Assembly (NCBI GenBank): GCA_003489165.1
Contig: DNJG01000124.1
Location: 1-16,802 of the forward strand
Origin: Nitrospinota bacterium
GTDB lineage: Bacteria; Nitrospinota; Nitrospinia; UBA9942
Length of the DNA: 16,802 nt
Reading direction: 5' to 3'
Both the position numbers and the translations under genes were made by a program. The notes below the pieces were generated by a model. The model was not told the origin of the DNA, did no database searches, and saw only the letters and a program-made list of their open reading frames with translations. The stretch's first letter is position 1, and every line of letters starts with the position of its first letter. Shown in pieces: positions 6,316-13,071 of the stretch.

Positions 6316-7157
6316 CTACAGGCATCAAACAGCCGAGAATGAGAAATAAATCCATTTTGTCCATAGCTTGCCTCTTGTTGCTTATTACATATTGTCTGAA
6401 CTCACTGGGCTGCGCATATAAAAAGATTGAAAAACCAATAATCCAACCTGAATCCTCTGCTATTTCTGTTAGTTCAATAATTGATTTAATCGGCGAGAGA
6501 AATAATAAAATAAAGAATATCAGAGGTATTGCAAAGATAAATATCATATCAAGCAATTCAACACAGAGGCTAAAGGAGGCAATAGTGGTGCATGGAGATT
6601 CTCATATCAGGCTGGAATCCCTCAATATAACAGGTCAACCGTCAATAATAATGGTATCCGACAGCAATGCAGTTACAATCTACAATATAAATGAAAATAG
6701 ATTTTATAAAGGAGATGCCTCCTCTGAGGTATTACATAAAATAACAGGCATCTATCTGTCTCCCTTTGAGATTGCCAATCTCCTTACCGGAAGACATCCT
6801 ATTGAAAATAAAAAAATAGAGGATATGCATCTAACAAAAGAAAATAGGGTATATATTTTAAGGACACAGTTAAGTGGTAGTAAATCTTATAATGAGATGC
6901 AGTTTGAACCGAACAATCTATCCATAATTACCATAAAGAGATATGATGATACAGGGAAAGTCATAAAATTTATAACCTTTTCCGATTACAAAAAAGTGGG
7001 GGAATATCTCTTTCCCTTCAAGAGGCAAATATTACTACCTCCAAAGGGGCTGTCAATGACTGTTGAATATACAGAGATAGAAATAAATACAGAGATAGAA
7101 GAATCTGTATTCAACCTGACAATCCCTGAAGACGCAGAGGAGATGGAGATGAATTAA
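6312..7157 (+). CDS. Lipoprotein, LolB/DUF4292-like
   Basis: 281 residues from the overlapping ATG (ATGA with the TPR gene stop). Met10 (6339) gives a tidier signal peptide, MRNKSILSIACLLLLITYCL, leading to lipoprotein Cys34 (SLGC), so the true start may be 6339. The mature part is largely predicted beta-strand, with IKNIRGIAKINIISSN (about 67-82), repeated hydrophobic-polar alternation, a conserved-looking LSPFEIANLLTGR (about 153-165) and a C-terminal VEYTEIEINTEIEESVFNLTIPEDAEEM. The pattern resembles the LolA/LolB fold seen in DUF4292 and related outer-membrane lipoproteins, which carry lipoproteins or lipids across the periplasm. This assignment rests on pattern only. Its position after a TPR lipoprotein and before ispE is consistent with an envelope role. 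Confidence 0.65.
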   Translation: MTTGIKQPRMRNKSILSIACLLLLITYCLNSLGCAYKKIEKPIIQPESSAISVSSIIDLIGERNNKIKNIRGIAKINIISSNSTQRLKEAIVVHGDSHIRLESLNITGQPSIIMVSDSNAVTIYNINENRFYKGDASSEVLHKITGIYLSPFEIANLLTGRHPIENKKIEDMHLTKENRVYILRTQLSGSKSYNEMQFEPNNLSIITIKRYDDTGKVIKFITFSDYKKVGEYLFPFKRQILLPPKGLSMTVEYTEIEINTEIEESVFNLTIPEDAEEMEMN

Positions 7158-7171
7158 AGAATAACAACTTA

Positions 7172-7250
7172 ATCCGCAGATTACGCAGATTACACAGATT
7201 TTTAAAAAATATTTTGTTTTAATCGGCGGTAATCTGCGAAATCTGTGGAT
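7172..7250. repeat. Palindrome of CGCAGATTA words upstream of ispE
   Basis: Left arm 7172-7200 is a 9-nt-period array (CGCAGATTA, CGCAGATTA, CACAGATT). Right arm 7221-7250 is its reverse complement with one indel and a few mismatches. The centre is AT-rich. It ends 3 nt before the AAGGA SD of ispE (7254-7258), and an in-frame GTG (7245) lies inside the right arm. Confidence 0.8.
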
Positions 7251-7265
7251 AAAAAGGATTTTTGG

Positions 7266-8156
7266 ATGAAGACAATCAAAATTAAATCCCCTGCAAAGAT
7301 AAATCTTGGATTAAAGATAATTGGAAAGAGGAGTGATGGATACCATAATATTGAAACGATTTTTCAGATGATTAGCCTCTATGATGATATTACATTGACT
7401 GAATCTGACACTGGAATAACACTGCACAGCAATAACAGGGATATTCCACTGAATGAAAAAAATCTCGCATACAAGGCAGCCTATCTTTTACGAGAGAGGA
7501 CAGGGGTTAAAAAAGGCGTAAAGATTGAGATAGATAAGAATATACCCATCTCGGCAGGACTCGGCGGCGGAAGCAGTAATGCCGCAGTAACATTACTCGG
7601 TTTAAACTATATATGGGAACTGAGGCTTTCAAAGGAGGAGTTGTTGTCAATAGCAAGACTGCTTGGGGCTGATGTCCCATTTTTTCTTTCAGGTGTCCGT
7701 GCGTTTGGGACAGAAAGGGGAGATGAACTGCAAATCCTTTCTGTTACCAGTAAATTTTATGTTATACTTCTTAATCCAAGGATATCTATATCAACCGAAT
7801 GGGTATATAAAAACCTTAAATTGGAGTTGACAAAAGGCAGAAAAAATATTAGCATGAAAGAATTTATATCTGAAAAAAGAGATGTAGAAGATTTAGCAGT
7901 TATCTTGTTCAATGACCTTGAGTCTGTGGTTGTAGAAAAGTATGATGTTATCAGCAGGATGAAGGAACTCTTGCTGTCAGCAGGGGCATCCGGCTCTTTA
8001 ATGTCAGGGAGCGGCTCAACTGTCTTTGGCATTTTTAAAGATTATAGTTCGGCAAAACAGGCGGGTGAGATGCTTAAAAGAGATGAATGGTCTCTGTTTC
8101 TTGCTGAATCTCTGACCGGCTTAGATAATGTATATCCAGGGGAGGTGATTGTCTGA
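7266..8156 (+). CDS. ispE: 4-diphosphocytidyl-2-C-methyl-D-erythritol kinase
   Basis: I choose ATG 7266 (296 residues) over an in-frame GTG at 7245. ATG has an AAGGA SD 7 nt upstream (7254-7258) and the product then begins MKTIKIKSPAKINLGL, the normal IspE start, whereas GTG lies inside a repeat. IspE phosphorylates CDP-methylerythritol in the MEP pathway to isoprenoids, using ATP, in the cytoplasm. Seen in ATG numbering: SPAKINL with Lys11, GYHNIETIFQ, the GHMP-kinase ATP loop PISAGLGGGSS (94-104), GADVPFFL with catalytic Asp136, and the C-terminal GHMP motif LMSGSGSTVFGIF. Length is normal for the family. The stop shares a base with the spoVG start (TGATG), so the two are probably coupled. 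Confidence 0.95.
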   Translation: MKTIKIKSPAKINLGLKIIGKRSDGYHNIETIFQMISLYDDITLTESDTGITLHSNNRDIPLNEKNLAYKAAYLLRERTGVKKGVKIEIDKNIPISAGLGGGSSNAAVTLLGLNYIWELRLSKEELLSIARLLGADVPFFLSGVRAFGTERGDELQILSVTSKFYVILLNPRISISTEWVYKNLKLELTKGRKNISMKEFISEKRDVEDLAVILFNDLESVVVEKYDVISRMKELLLSAGASGSLMSGSGSTVFGIFKDYSSAKQAGEMLKRDEWSLFLAESLTGLDNVYPGEVIV

Positions 8157-8443
8157 TGCAAATTACAGAAGTAAGGATAAGTCCTGTAGAAGAAGAAAAG
8201 CTGAAGGCTTATGTATCCATAACCTTTGATAACTGCTTTGTGATAAGAGATATCAAGGTTATAAGCGGAAACAATGGGTTATTTGTATCAATGCCCAGTA
8301 AAAAGAGAAAGGACGGAACATTTAAGGATATAGCACATCCTCTCAATAATGATACCCGTAAGATGATTGAGGAGAGTGTGTTAAAAGAATATAATAATGT
8401 CCTAAAAACAAAGGGCAGCACAACATTAAATAATAATATTTGA
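8156..8443 (+). CDS. spoVG: SpoVG-family regulator
   Basis: 95 residues, normal for SpoVG. The diagnostic core is present: MQITEVRISP, LKAYVSITFDNCFVIRDIKVI, then GLFVSMPSKKRKDGTFKDIAHPLN. SpoVG was named from Bacillus sporulation, but homologues occur in many non-spore-formers and bind DNA or RNA in a site-specific way in Borrelia, Listeria and Staphylococcus. Its targets here are unknown and nothing in the window implies sporulation. A strong SD (GGGGAGG, 8138-8144) lies inside the end of ispE. The stop is 8 nt before tRNA-Gln, so the tRNA is probably processed from the same transcript. Confidence 0.95.
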   Translation: MQITEVRISPVEEEKLKAYVSITFDNCFVIRDIKVISGNNGLFVSMPSKKRKDGTFKDIAHPLNNDTRKMIEESVLKEYNNVLKTKGSTTLNNNI

Positions 8444-8451
8444 CTGCTTTT

Positions 8452-8526
8452 TGGGGCGTCGTCAAGCGGTAAGACACGGGTCTTTGGAACCCGCATTCGG
8501 AGGTTCGAATCCTCCCGCCCCAGCCA
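8452..8526 (+). tRNA. tRNA-Gln (anticodon TTG), CCA encoded
   Basis: Acceptor stem TGGGGCG/CGCCCCA (8452-8458/8516-8522), discriminator G, then encoded CCA (8524-8526). Anticodon stem CGGGT/ACCCG (8477-8481/8489-8493) with loop CTTTGGA, giving anticodon TTG (8484-8486), which reads CAA and, by wobble, CAG. T arm GGAGG-TTCGAAT-CCTCC (8499-8515). It is co-oriented with its neighbours and lies in the ispE-spoVG-(tRNA)-prs block. Confidence 0.97.
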
Positions 8527-8559
8527 GAGAGTAGATAACAGAAGAAACCTGACAAACAC

Positions 8560-8604
8560 AGACTTTTCAAACCGGTGAATTATTTTAATGGGTTTGAAAA
8601 GTCT
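8560..8604 (+). promoter_or_regulatory. Perfect 14-bp hairpin in the tRNA-Gln-prs spacer
   Basis: AGACTTTTCAAACC (8560-8573) and GGTTTGAAAAGTCT (8591-8604) are perfect reverse complements around a 17-nt loop. There is no U-tract after it, so it is not a standard terminator. It ends 13 nt before the prs SD (GGGAGG, 8618-8623). It could be an RNA processing site for releasing the tRNA, an mRNA-stabilising 5' hairpin for prs, an operator, or a further dispersed palindrome; unlike the others it shows no tandem words. Confidence 0.6.
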
Positions 8605-8627
8605 ATGGCTGAAAATCGGGAGGTTTA

Positions 8628-9572
8628 ATGCCTCATAAAGGATTACTAATATTTTCAGGGAGAGCAAATATCACCCTTGCCGAAGAGATATGTAAATATC
8701 TTCACATATCTCTCGGAAAATCTGTTATCTATGATTTTTCAGACGGAGAGATAGGGGTGAAGATTACAGAGAATGTAAGGGGTAGGGATGTATTTGTAGT
8801 CCAGCCAACATGCAACCCTGTAAATAAAAATCTAATGGAATTCCTCATAATGATTGATGCCCTGAAGAGGTCATCAGCTGAGAGAATTACCGCTGTGCTG
8901 CCCTATTATGGATATGCCCGTCAGGACAGGAAAGTTGAGCCGAGGGTGCCGATAACATCAAAGCTTGTGGCTGACCTTGTCACTGCCGCCGGAACAAGCA
9001 GGGTTCTCACGATGGACCTCCATGCAGGCCAGATACAGGGATTTTTCAACCTGCCTGTTGACCATCTGTATGCAGCACCTATCCTGATTGATTACATAGG
9101 CAAAAAGAAATTGAAAAACCTTGTCATTGTATCGCCTGATGCAGGGGGTGTTGAGAGGGCAAGGGCATTTGCAAAAAAACTTAATACATCTTTGGCGATT
9201 ATAGACAAGAGAAGGGACAAACCCGGTGTTGCCAAAGTTATGAATATAATTGGTGATATTAGAGGTAAAAGGGCAATGATTGTTGATGATATTATAGATA
9301 CAGCAGGGACTTTAATTGAGGCGACTAATGCATTGCTGGAGAAGGGGGCAAAGGAAGTCTATGCGTGCTGCACACACCCTGTCCTCTCGGGCCCTGCAAT
9401 AGACAGGATAGCAAATTCCCCATTGAAGGAGGTTACTGTAACTAATACAATACCATTAAATGACCATCAGGGGGCATGCAATAAGATTAAGGTCTTATCT
9501 GTATCAAAACTCTTAGGAGAAGCAATTAAAAGGATACATAGCGCCACATCTGTGAGTTCATTATTTAGTTAA
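8628..9572 (+). CDS. prs: Ribose-phosphate pyrophosphokinase (PRPP synthetase)
   Basis: 314 residues, the usual class I length. It makes PRPP from ribose-5-phosphate and ATP for purine, pyrimidine, His, Trp and NAD synthesis, in the cytoplasm. Seen: IFSGRANITLAEEI (8-21), FSDGEIGVKITENVRGRDVF (37-56), PYYGYARQDRK (92-102), the metal/ATP segment MDLHAGQIQGFFNLPVDHL (129-147), the flexible catalytic KRRDKPG (194-200), the PRPP loop AMIVDDIIDTAGTL (216-229) and the C-terminal SVSSLFS. SD GGGAGG (8618-8623) supports the start. The stop codon lies within the left arm of the palindrome at 9567-9650. Confidence 0.97.
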   Translation: MPHKGLLIFSGRANITLAEEICKYLHISLGKSVIYDFSDGEIGVKITENVRGRDVFVVQPTCNPVNKNLMEFLIMIDALKRSSAERITAVLPYYGYARQDRKVEPRVPITSKLVADLVTAAGTSRVLTMDLHAGQIQGFFNLPVDHLYAAPILIDYIGKKKLKNLVIVSPDAGGVERARAFAKKLNTSLAIIDKRRDKPGVAKVMNIIGDIRGKRAMIVDDIIDTAGTLIEATNALLEKGAKEVYACCTHPVLSGPAIDRIANSPLKEVTVTNTIPLNDHQGACNKIKVLSVSKLLGEAIKRIHSATSVSSLFS

Positions 9573-9650
9573 GGAGTTAGGGGTTGAGGAGTTGAGGAGT
9601 TAAAATTAAACTCTTAAACTCCTAAACTTTTAAACTCTTTAACTCTTTTA
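9567..9650. repeat. GGAGTTGA-type palindrome between prs and rplY
   Basis: Left arm 9567-9604 (8-nt words such as GGAGTTAG, GGAGTTGA, GGAGTTAA) and right arm 9606-9650 (TTAAACTC, TAAACTCC and similar) are roughly complementary, with almost no loop. The left arm contains the prs stop codon (9570-9572), and the right arm ends 2 nt before the rplY SD (9653-9658). It is the same word family as the copy inside the DUF721 gene. Confidence 0.8.
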
Positions 9651-9666
9651 TAGGGAGGTTTTAAAA

Positions 9667-10380
9667 ATGGAAACATTACAATTGGATGTGAAGGAAAGAG
9701 GGCATCTTGGGAAGAGCGATGCCAGGAAGATGAGAAGGGATGGCTTTATTCCAGCCGTTCTTTATGGGGGGAAAAGCAATCATTCCCTATCCATAAATTC
9801 AAAGAAATTGATTAAGATACTGGAGAATGTGGCAGGCAGAAACGCCATTCTGAACCTCAAATTTGAAGGCAAGGGGAAAAAGGACTGCACTGCAATAGTA
9901 AAGGATTTACAAAAGCATCCCTTAAAGAGAGAGATTTTACATGCCGACCTCATGGAAATCTCCATGGATAAAGAGATAAAGGTAAAGGTCAGGGTAAAAC
10001 TTATTGGCGAGCCTATTGGTGTAAAAGAGAAGGGCGGTGTATTAGGCCACCAGATGAGAGAAATAAAGGTATACTGTCTGCCTTCCAATATTCCAAATGA
10101 CATAACAATTGATGTGTCCAATCTTGACCTGGGACACACCATACATATAAAAGATGTCCTAGTGGGAGAGGGCGTTAAAATACTTGAAGCCCCGGATGCA
10201 ACCGTAGCATCAGTAAGCGTGATGAAGGAAGAAGAGGTTAAGGCTGAAGTTACTGCGGCAGAGGCGGTACCTGTTGAGGGTGCAGTTGCAGCAGCACCTG
10301 CTGAAGAAAAGGGGAAGGCAGAAGAGAAGGGAAAGACTGAAGAAAAGGGCAAGCCGGAAGAAAAGAAAAAAGGAAAATGA
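9667..10380 (+). CDS. rplY: 50S ribosomal protein L25/general stress protein Ctc
   Basis: 237 residues, the long two-domain L25/TL5 form. The N-terminal domain (1-~92) binds 5S rRNA: LDVKERGHLGKSDARKMRRDGFIPAVLYG and KDLQKHPLKREILHADLMEIS. The C-terminal TL5 domain (~95-185) has VKLIGEPIGVKEKGGVLGHQMREIKVYCLPSNIPNDITIDVSNL. The tail (186-237) is Ala/Glu/Lys-rich and ends in imperfect EEKGK repeats, a disordered extension. SD GGGAGG (9653-9658) precedes ATG by 8 nt. The stop overlaps the pth start (ATGA, 10377-10380). The prs-rplY-pth order is common in bacteria. Confidence 0.96.
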   Translation: METLQLDVKERGHLGKSDARKMRRDGFIPAVLYGGKSNHSLSINSKKLIKILENVAGRNAILNLKFEGKGKKDCTAIVKDLQKHPLKREILHADLMEISMDKEIKVKVRVKLIGEPIGVKEKGGVLGHQMREIKVYCLPSNIPNDITIDVSNLDLGHTIHIKDVLVGEGVKILEAPDATVASVSVMKEEEVKAEVTAAEAVPVEGAVAAAPAEEKGKAEEKGKTEEKGKPEEKKKGK

Positions 10381-10910
10381 AGGTTATTGTAGGTTTGGGC
10401 AACTATGGTGAAAAATATGAAGATACCCGCCACAATATTGGATTTATTGCTGTAGACAGGTTAGCCTCAGAATACAATATCAGGATAAATAAAAAGTGTA
10501 ACTTTTCCTTAATCGGCAAAGGGGCAATAGAAGGGGAAGATGTCATTATTGCAAAACCCCAGACATATATGAACAGAAGCGGGGCTGCCGTAATTTCAAT
10601 CTTTACAGATTATTCCCTCTCAGCTTCAGATTTAATCGTCATCCATGATGACATTGATTTGGCAGTAGGAAAAGTTAAAAAAAAGCTCAATGGCGGTGAC
10701 GCAGGTCACAGGGGAATAAGGTCAATAATAGGGTGCATTGCCACAGGTGATTTTCACAGGATAAGGATAGGGGTCGGCAGACCCCCGGAAGGTGTTGAAG
10801 CGTCAGACTATGTCTTGAGCCCATTTCACAGGGGTGAACTGAATATTATAGATGGCTCGATTGAAAAGGCAATTAATCTTATAAGAGAGATTATTAAAAC
10901 AAAAATCTGA
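10377..10910 (+). CDS. pth: Peptidyl-tRNA hydrolase
   Basis: 177 residues, slightly short of the ~190 norm. It frees tRNA from peptidyl-tRNA dropped by ribosomes. Seen: MKVIVGLGNYGEKYEDTRHNIGF with Asn9 and catalytic His19, KPQTYMNRSG with Asn66, and IHDDIDL with Asp91. The usual GHNG, whose Asn contacts the substrate (Asn114 in E. coli), is GHRG here (Arg112). GHRG-type sequences are, as far as I recall, known in other bacteria, so this need not mean loss of function. It is coupled to rplY by a 4-base overlap. In many genomes ychF follows pth; here hppA does. Confidence 0.95.
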   Translation: MKVIVGLGNYGEKYEDTRHNIGFIAVDRLASEYNIRINKKCNFSLIGKGAIEGEDVIIAKPQTYMNRSGAAVISIFTDYSLSASDLIVIHDDIDLAVGKVKKKLNGGDAGHRGIRSIIGCIATGDFHRIRIGVGRPPEGVEASDYVLSPFHRGELNIIDGSIEKAINLIREIIKTKI

Positions 10911-11015
10911 ACACGAATGGCACAAATGGACGAATTACACAAATAATAGACTTAAGTCTTCAGTCTATACTCTTCATTTATTCGTGATATTCGTATATTC
11001 GTGTAATTCGTGTTC
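10909..11015. repeat. Palindrome of CACGAAT words between pth and hppA
   Basis: Arms 10909-10946 and 10978-11015, with 30 of 38 positions complementary. Words repeat with a ~9-nt period (CACGAATGG, CACAAATGG, ACGAATTA, CACAAAT). The centre has a second stem TAGACT/AGTCTA (10947-10952/10962-10967) enclosing the dyad GACTTAAGTC. The left arm begins on the last bases of the pth stop codon (TGA, 10908-10910). The right arm ends 11 nt before the hppA SD (AGGAAGGGA, 11027-11035). Confidence 0.85.
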
Positions 11016-11039
11016 TAAAATTTTTTAGGAAGGGAAATT

Positions 11040-13061
11040 ATGGAAAAGTTTACTGCATTGGCACCATTGTTTGGGATAGGCGGACTTTTGATTGCATTGT
11101 GGATTTACGGTCATATTAAGAAACAGCCTGACGGGACCGACAGGATGAGAGAGATAGCAGAGATGATCCATGAAGGTGCAATGGTCTATCTCAAAAGGCA
11201 GTATACAATCCTTCTTGTATTTATAGTATTAATCTTCATTTTACTGTCAATATTTATAAATGTCCCGACAGGCATTGCGTATGTCGGCGGGGCAGTATCT
11301 TCCATGCTGGCGGGGTTTTTCGGGATGAAGGCAGCGACAAAGGCAAATGTCAGGACAGCACAGGCTGCAAATCTTTATAAACCTGATACAGCAAAGTCAT
11401 TATCTATTGCATTCCTCGGCGGCTCTGTAATGGGGCTTTCTGTTGCAAGCATCGGGCTTGTCGGCATTGGTATATTCTTCTACCTTTACGGCAAACCGGA
11501 GACTGCCGCCATTATAAACGGCTATGCAATGGGTGCCTCCTCTATAGCCCTCTTTGCGAGGGTTGGCGGAGGTATATACACAAAGACAGCTGATGTCGGT
11601 TCGGACTTGGTCGGCAAGATTGAGGCAGGTATACCTGAAGACGATCCGAGAAACCCCGGTGTTATTGCTGACAATGTCGGAGATAATGTCGGCGATGTCG
11701 CAGGGCTCGGTGCTGATATATTTGAATCTTATGTTGGTGCCGTTATTGCAAGTATTGCAATCGGTGCTACTGCCATCGCAGGTAGTAAGGTTGCCGAACT
11801 TGGCTCCGCAATGGCTCTCATGTCTCTGCCGGTTGTTCTCATAATGGTAGGACTTGCAGCCTCCATCATAGGAATTGTATCAATGAGGGTATTGGAAAGT
11901 TATAACCCTGCCGCAGCCCTTCGTTATGCCACTTTTATTGCAGCAGGACTTTTTCTCGTTTTTGGTTATGCCGTGGTCTATTACCTTGATGTAAATAATG
12001 GTGTTTACTGGGCAGTATTTTCAGGCTGTATAGGCGGGATTGCGATAGGACTCATTACGGAGCATTACACCTCTGCCAAACCGGTTGAAAGGATTGCAGA
12101 GGCGAGTCAGACAGGTGCAGCAACAAACATAATAACAGGCATGGCAGTCGGGCTGGAGAGCTGCGCCCTCCCCGTGCTTGCAATATGTGCTGCAATATTT
12201 GTAGCAAATTATACAGGTGGTTTATACGGTATCGGCATATCTGCAGTTGGTATGCTTGCCACAGTCGGCATAATCATGAGTGTTGATGCATACGGGCCAA
12301 TTGCAGATAATGCAGGTGGTATCTCTGAAATGAGCCACCTCGGCAAAGATGTCCGGGCAATTACTGACAGTCTTGATGCCCTTGGCAATACAACCGCTGC
12401 CATCGGCAAAGGCTTCGCTATTGGCTCCGCTGCATTGACTGCACTCGCATTATTTTCTGCATATACTCAGGCAATAAGCGTAAAATCAGGCAAAAGTTTT
12501 GACATACTCATAACAGACCCCTATGTCGTTATCGGGTTATTGATAGGCGGCATACTTCCATTTTTTATTGGTGCATTGACAATGACATCTGTCGGCAAGG
12601 CAGCATTCAAGATGGTCAATGAGATAAGGAGACAGTTCAGAGAAATCCCCGGCCTACTTGAAGGCAGGGCAGGTGTAAAACCAGATGTTAAAAAGTGTAT
12701 TGATATAAGCACAAAGGCGGCTTTAACAGAGATGATACTCCCTGGGATTACGGCAGTTGCAGCCCCTGTCCTTGTCGGTTTCATACTCGGACCTGCAGCA
12801 CTCGGCGGGATGCTCGCAGGGGCAACAGTTGCCGGTGTCCTCCTTGCAATCATGATGGCAAATGCAGGGGGTGCATGGGACAATGCAAAAAAATATATAG
12901 AAAAGGGACATCTTGGCGGGAAGGGTTCGGATGCCCACAAGGCTGCGGTAGTTGGTGATACCGTAGGTGACCCATTCAAAGATACATCGGGACCTGCCAT
13001 GAATATATTAATTAAATTGATGGCAATTGTATCTCTCATTCTGGCACCACTACTTGTTTAA
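11040..13061 (+). CDS. hppA: Membrane-bound ion-pumping pyrophosphatase, K+-dependent type
   Basis: 673 residues, an integral membrane protein with about 16 predicted helices. It couples PPi hydrolysis to export of H+ or Na+. Seen: the PPi/Mg site TKTADVGSDLVGKIE (181-195), IPEDDPRNPGVIADNVGDNVGDVAG (starts 198), DAYGPIADNAGGISEMS (416-432) and GDTVGDPFKDTSGPA near the C-terminus. In GNTTAAIGKGFAIG, Ala453 and Gly456 occupy the positions that are Lys/Thr in K+-independent enzymes, so this is the K+-dependent class. Glu229 (IFESY) is at the helix-6 position typical of Na+-pumping and some H+-pumping bacterial enzymes, so the pumped ion cannot be settled here. The SD is good. It probably recovers energy from PPi released in biosynthesis. 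The DJ-1 gene follows 10 nt later. Confidence 0.96.
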   Translation: MEKFTALAPLFGIGGLLIALWIYGHIKKQPDGTDRMREIAEMIHEGAMVYLKRQYTILLVFIVLIFILLSIFINVPTGIAYVGGAVSSMLAGFFGMKAATKANVRTAQAANLYKPDTAKSLSIAFLGGSVMGLSVASIGLVGIGIFFYLYGKPETAAIINGYAMGASSIALFARVGGGIYTKTADVGSDLVGKIEAGIPEDDPRNPGVIADNVGDNVGDVAGLGADIFESYVGAVIASIAIGATAIAGSKVAELGSAMALMSLPVVLIMVGLAASIIGIVSMRVLESYNPAAALRYATFIAAGLFLVFGYAVVYYLDVNNGVYWAVFSGCIGGIAIGLITEHYTSAKPVERIAEASQTGAATNIITGMAVGLESCALPVLAICAAIFVANYTGGLYGIGISAVGMLATVGIIMSVDAYGPIADNAGGISEMSHLGKDVRAITDSLDALGNTTAAIGKGFAIGSAALTALALFSAYTQAISVKSGKSFDILITDPYVVIGLLIGGILPFFIGALTMTSVGKAAFKMVNEIRRQFREIPGLLEGRAGVKPDVKKCIDISTKAALTEMILPGITAVAAPVLVGFILGPAALGGMLAGATVAGVLLAIMMANAGGAWDNAKKYIEKGHLGGKGSDAHKAAVVGDTVGDPFKDTSGPAMNILIKLMAIVSLILAPLLV

Positions 13062-13071
13062 ATGGTGACTT

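Noticed and set aside
7245..7265. GTG start for ispE adding seven residues
   Set aside because: The GTG is inside a palindrome arm and has no SD; ATG at 7266 has AAGGA at correct spacing and gives the normal N-terminus.
8209..8667. Minus-strand open frame with an EDSNLRMRVPKTRVLPLDDAPK-like stretch
   Set aside because: This is the antisense of tRNA-Gln, a well-known source of false protein annotations, and it overlaps spoVG.
9780..10433. Minus-strand 217-residue open frame
   Set aside because: Antisense to rplY; its Ser/Phe/Ala-rich composition is that of the complement of a Lys/Glu-rich gene.
726..11015. CRISPR array
   Set aside because: The tandem words are only 8-10 nt with no regular spacers, and the repeats are inverted, not direct; no cas gene is present.
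12521..13039. Minus-strand 172-residue open frame in hppA
   Set aside because: Antisense shadow of a well-conserved membrane pyrophosphatase; no SD or family motif.
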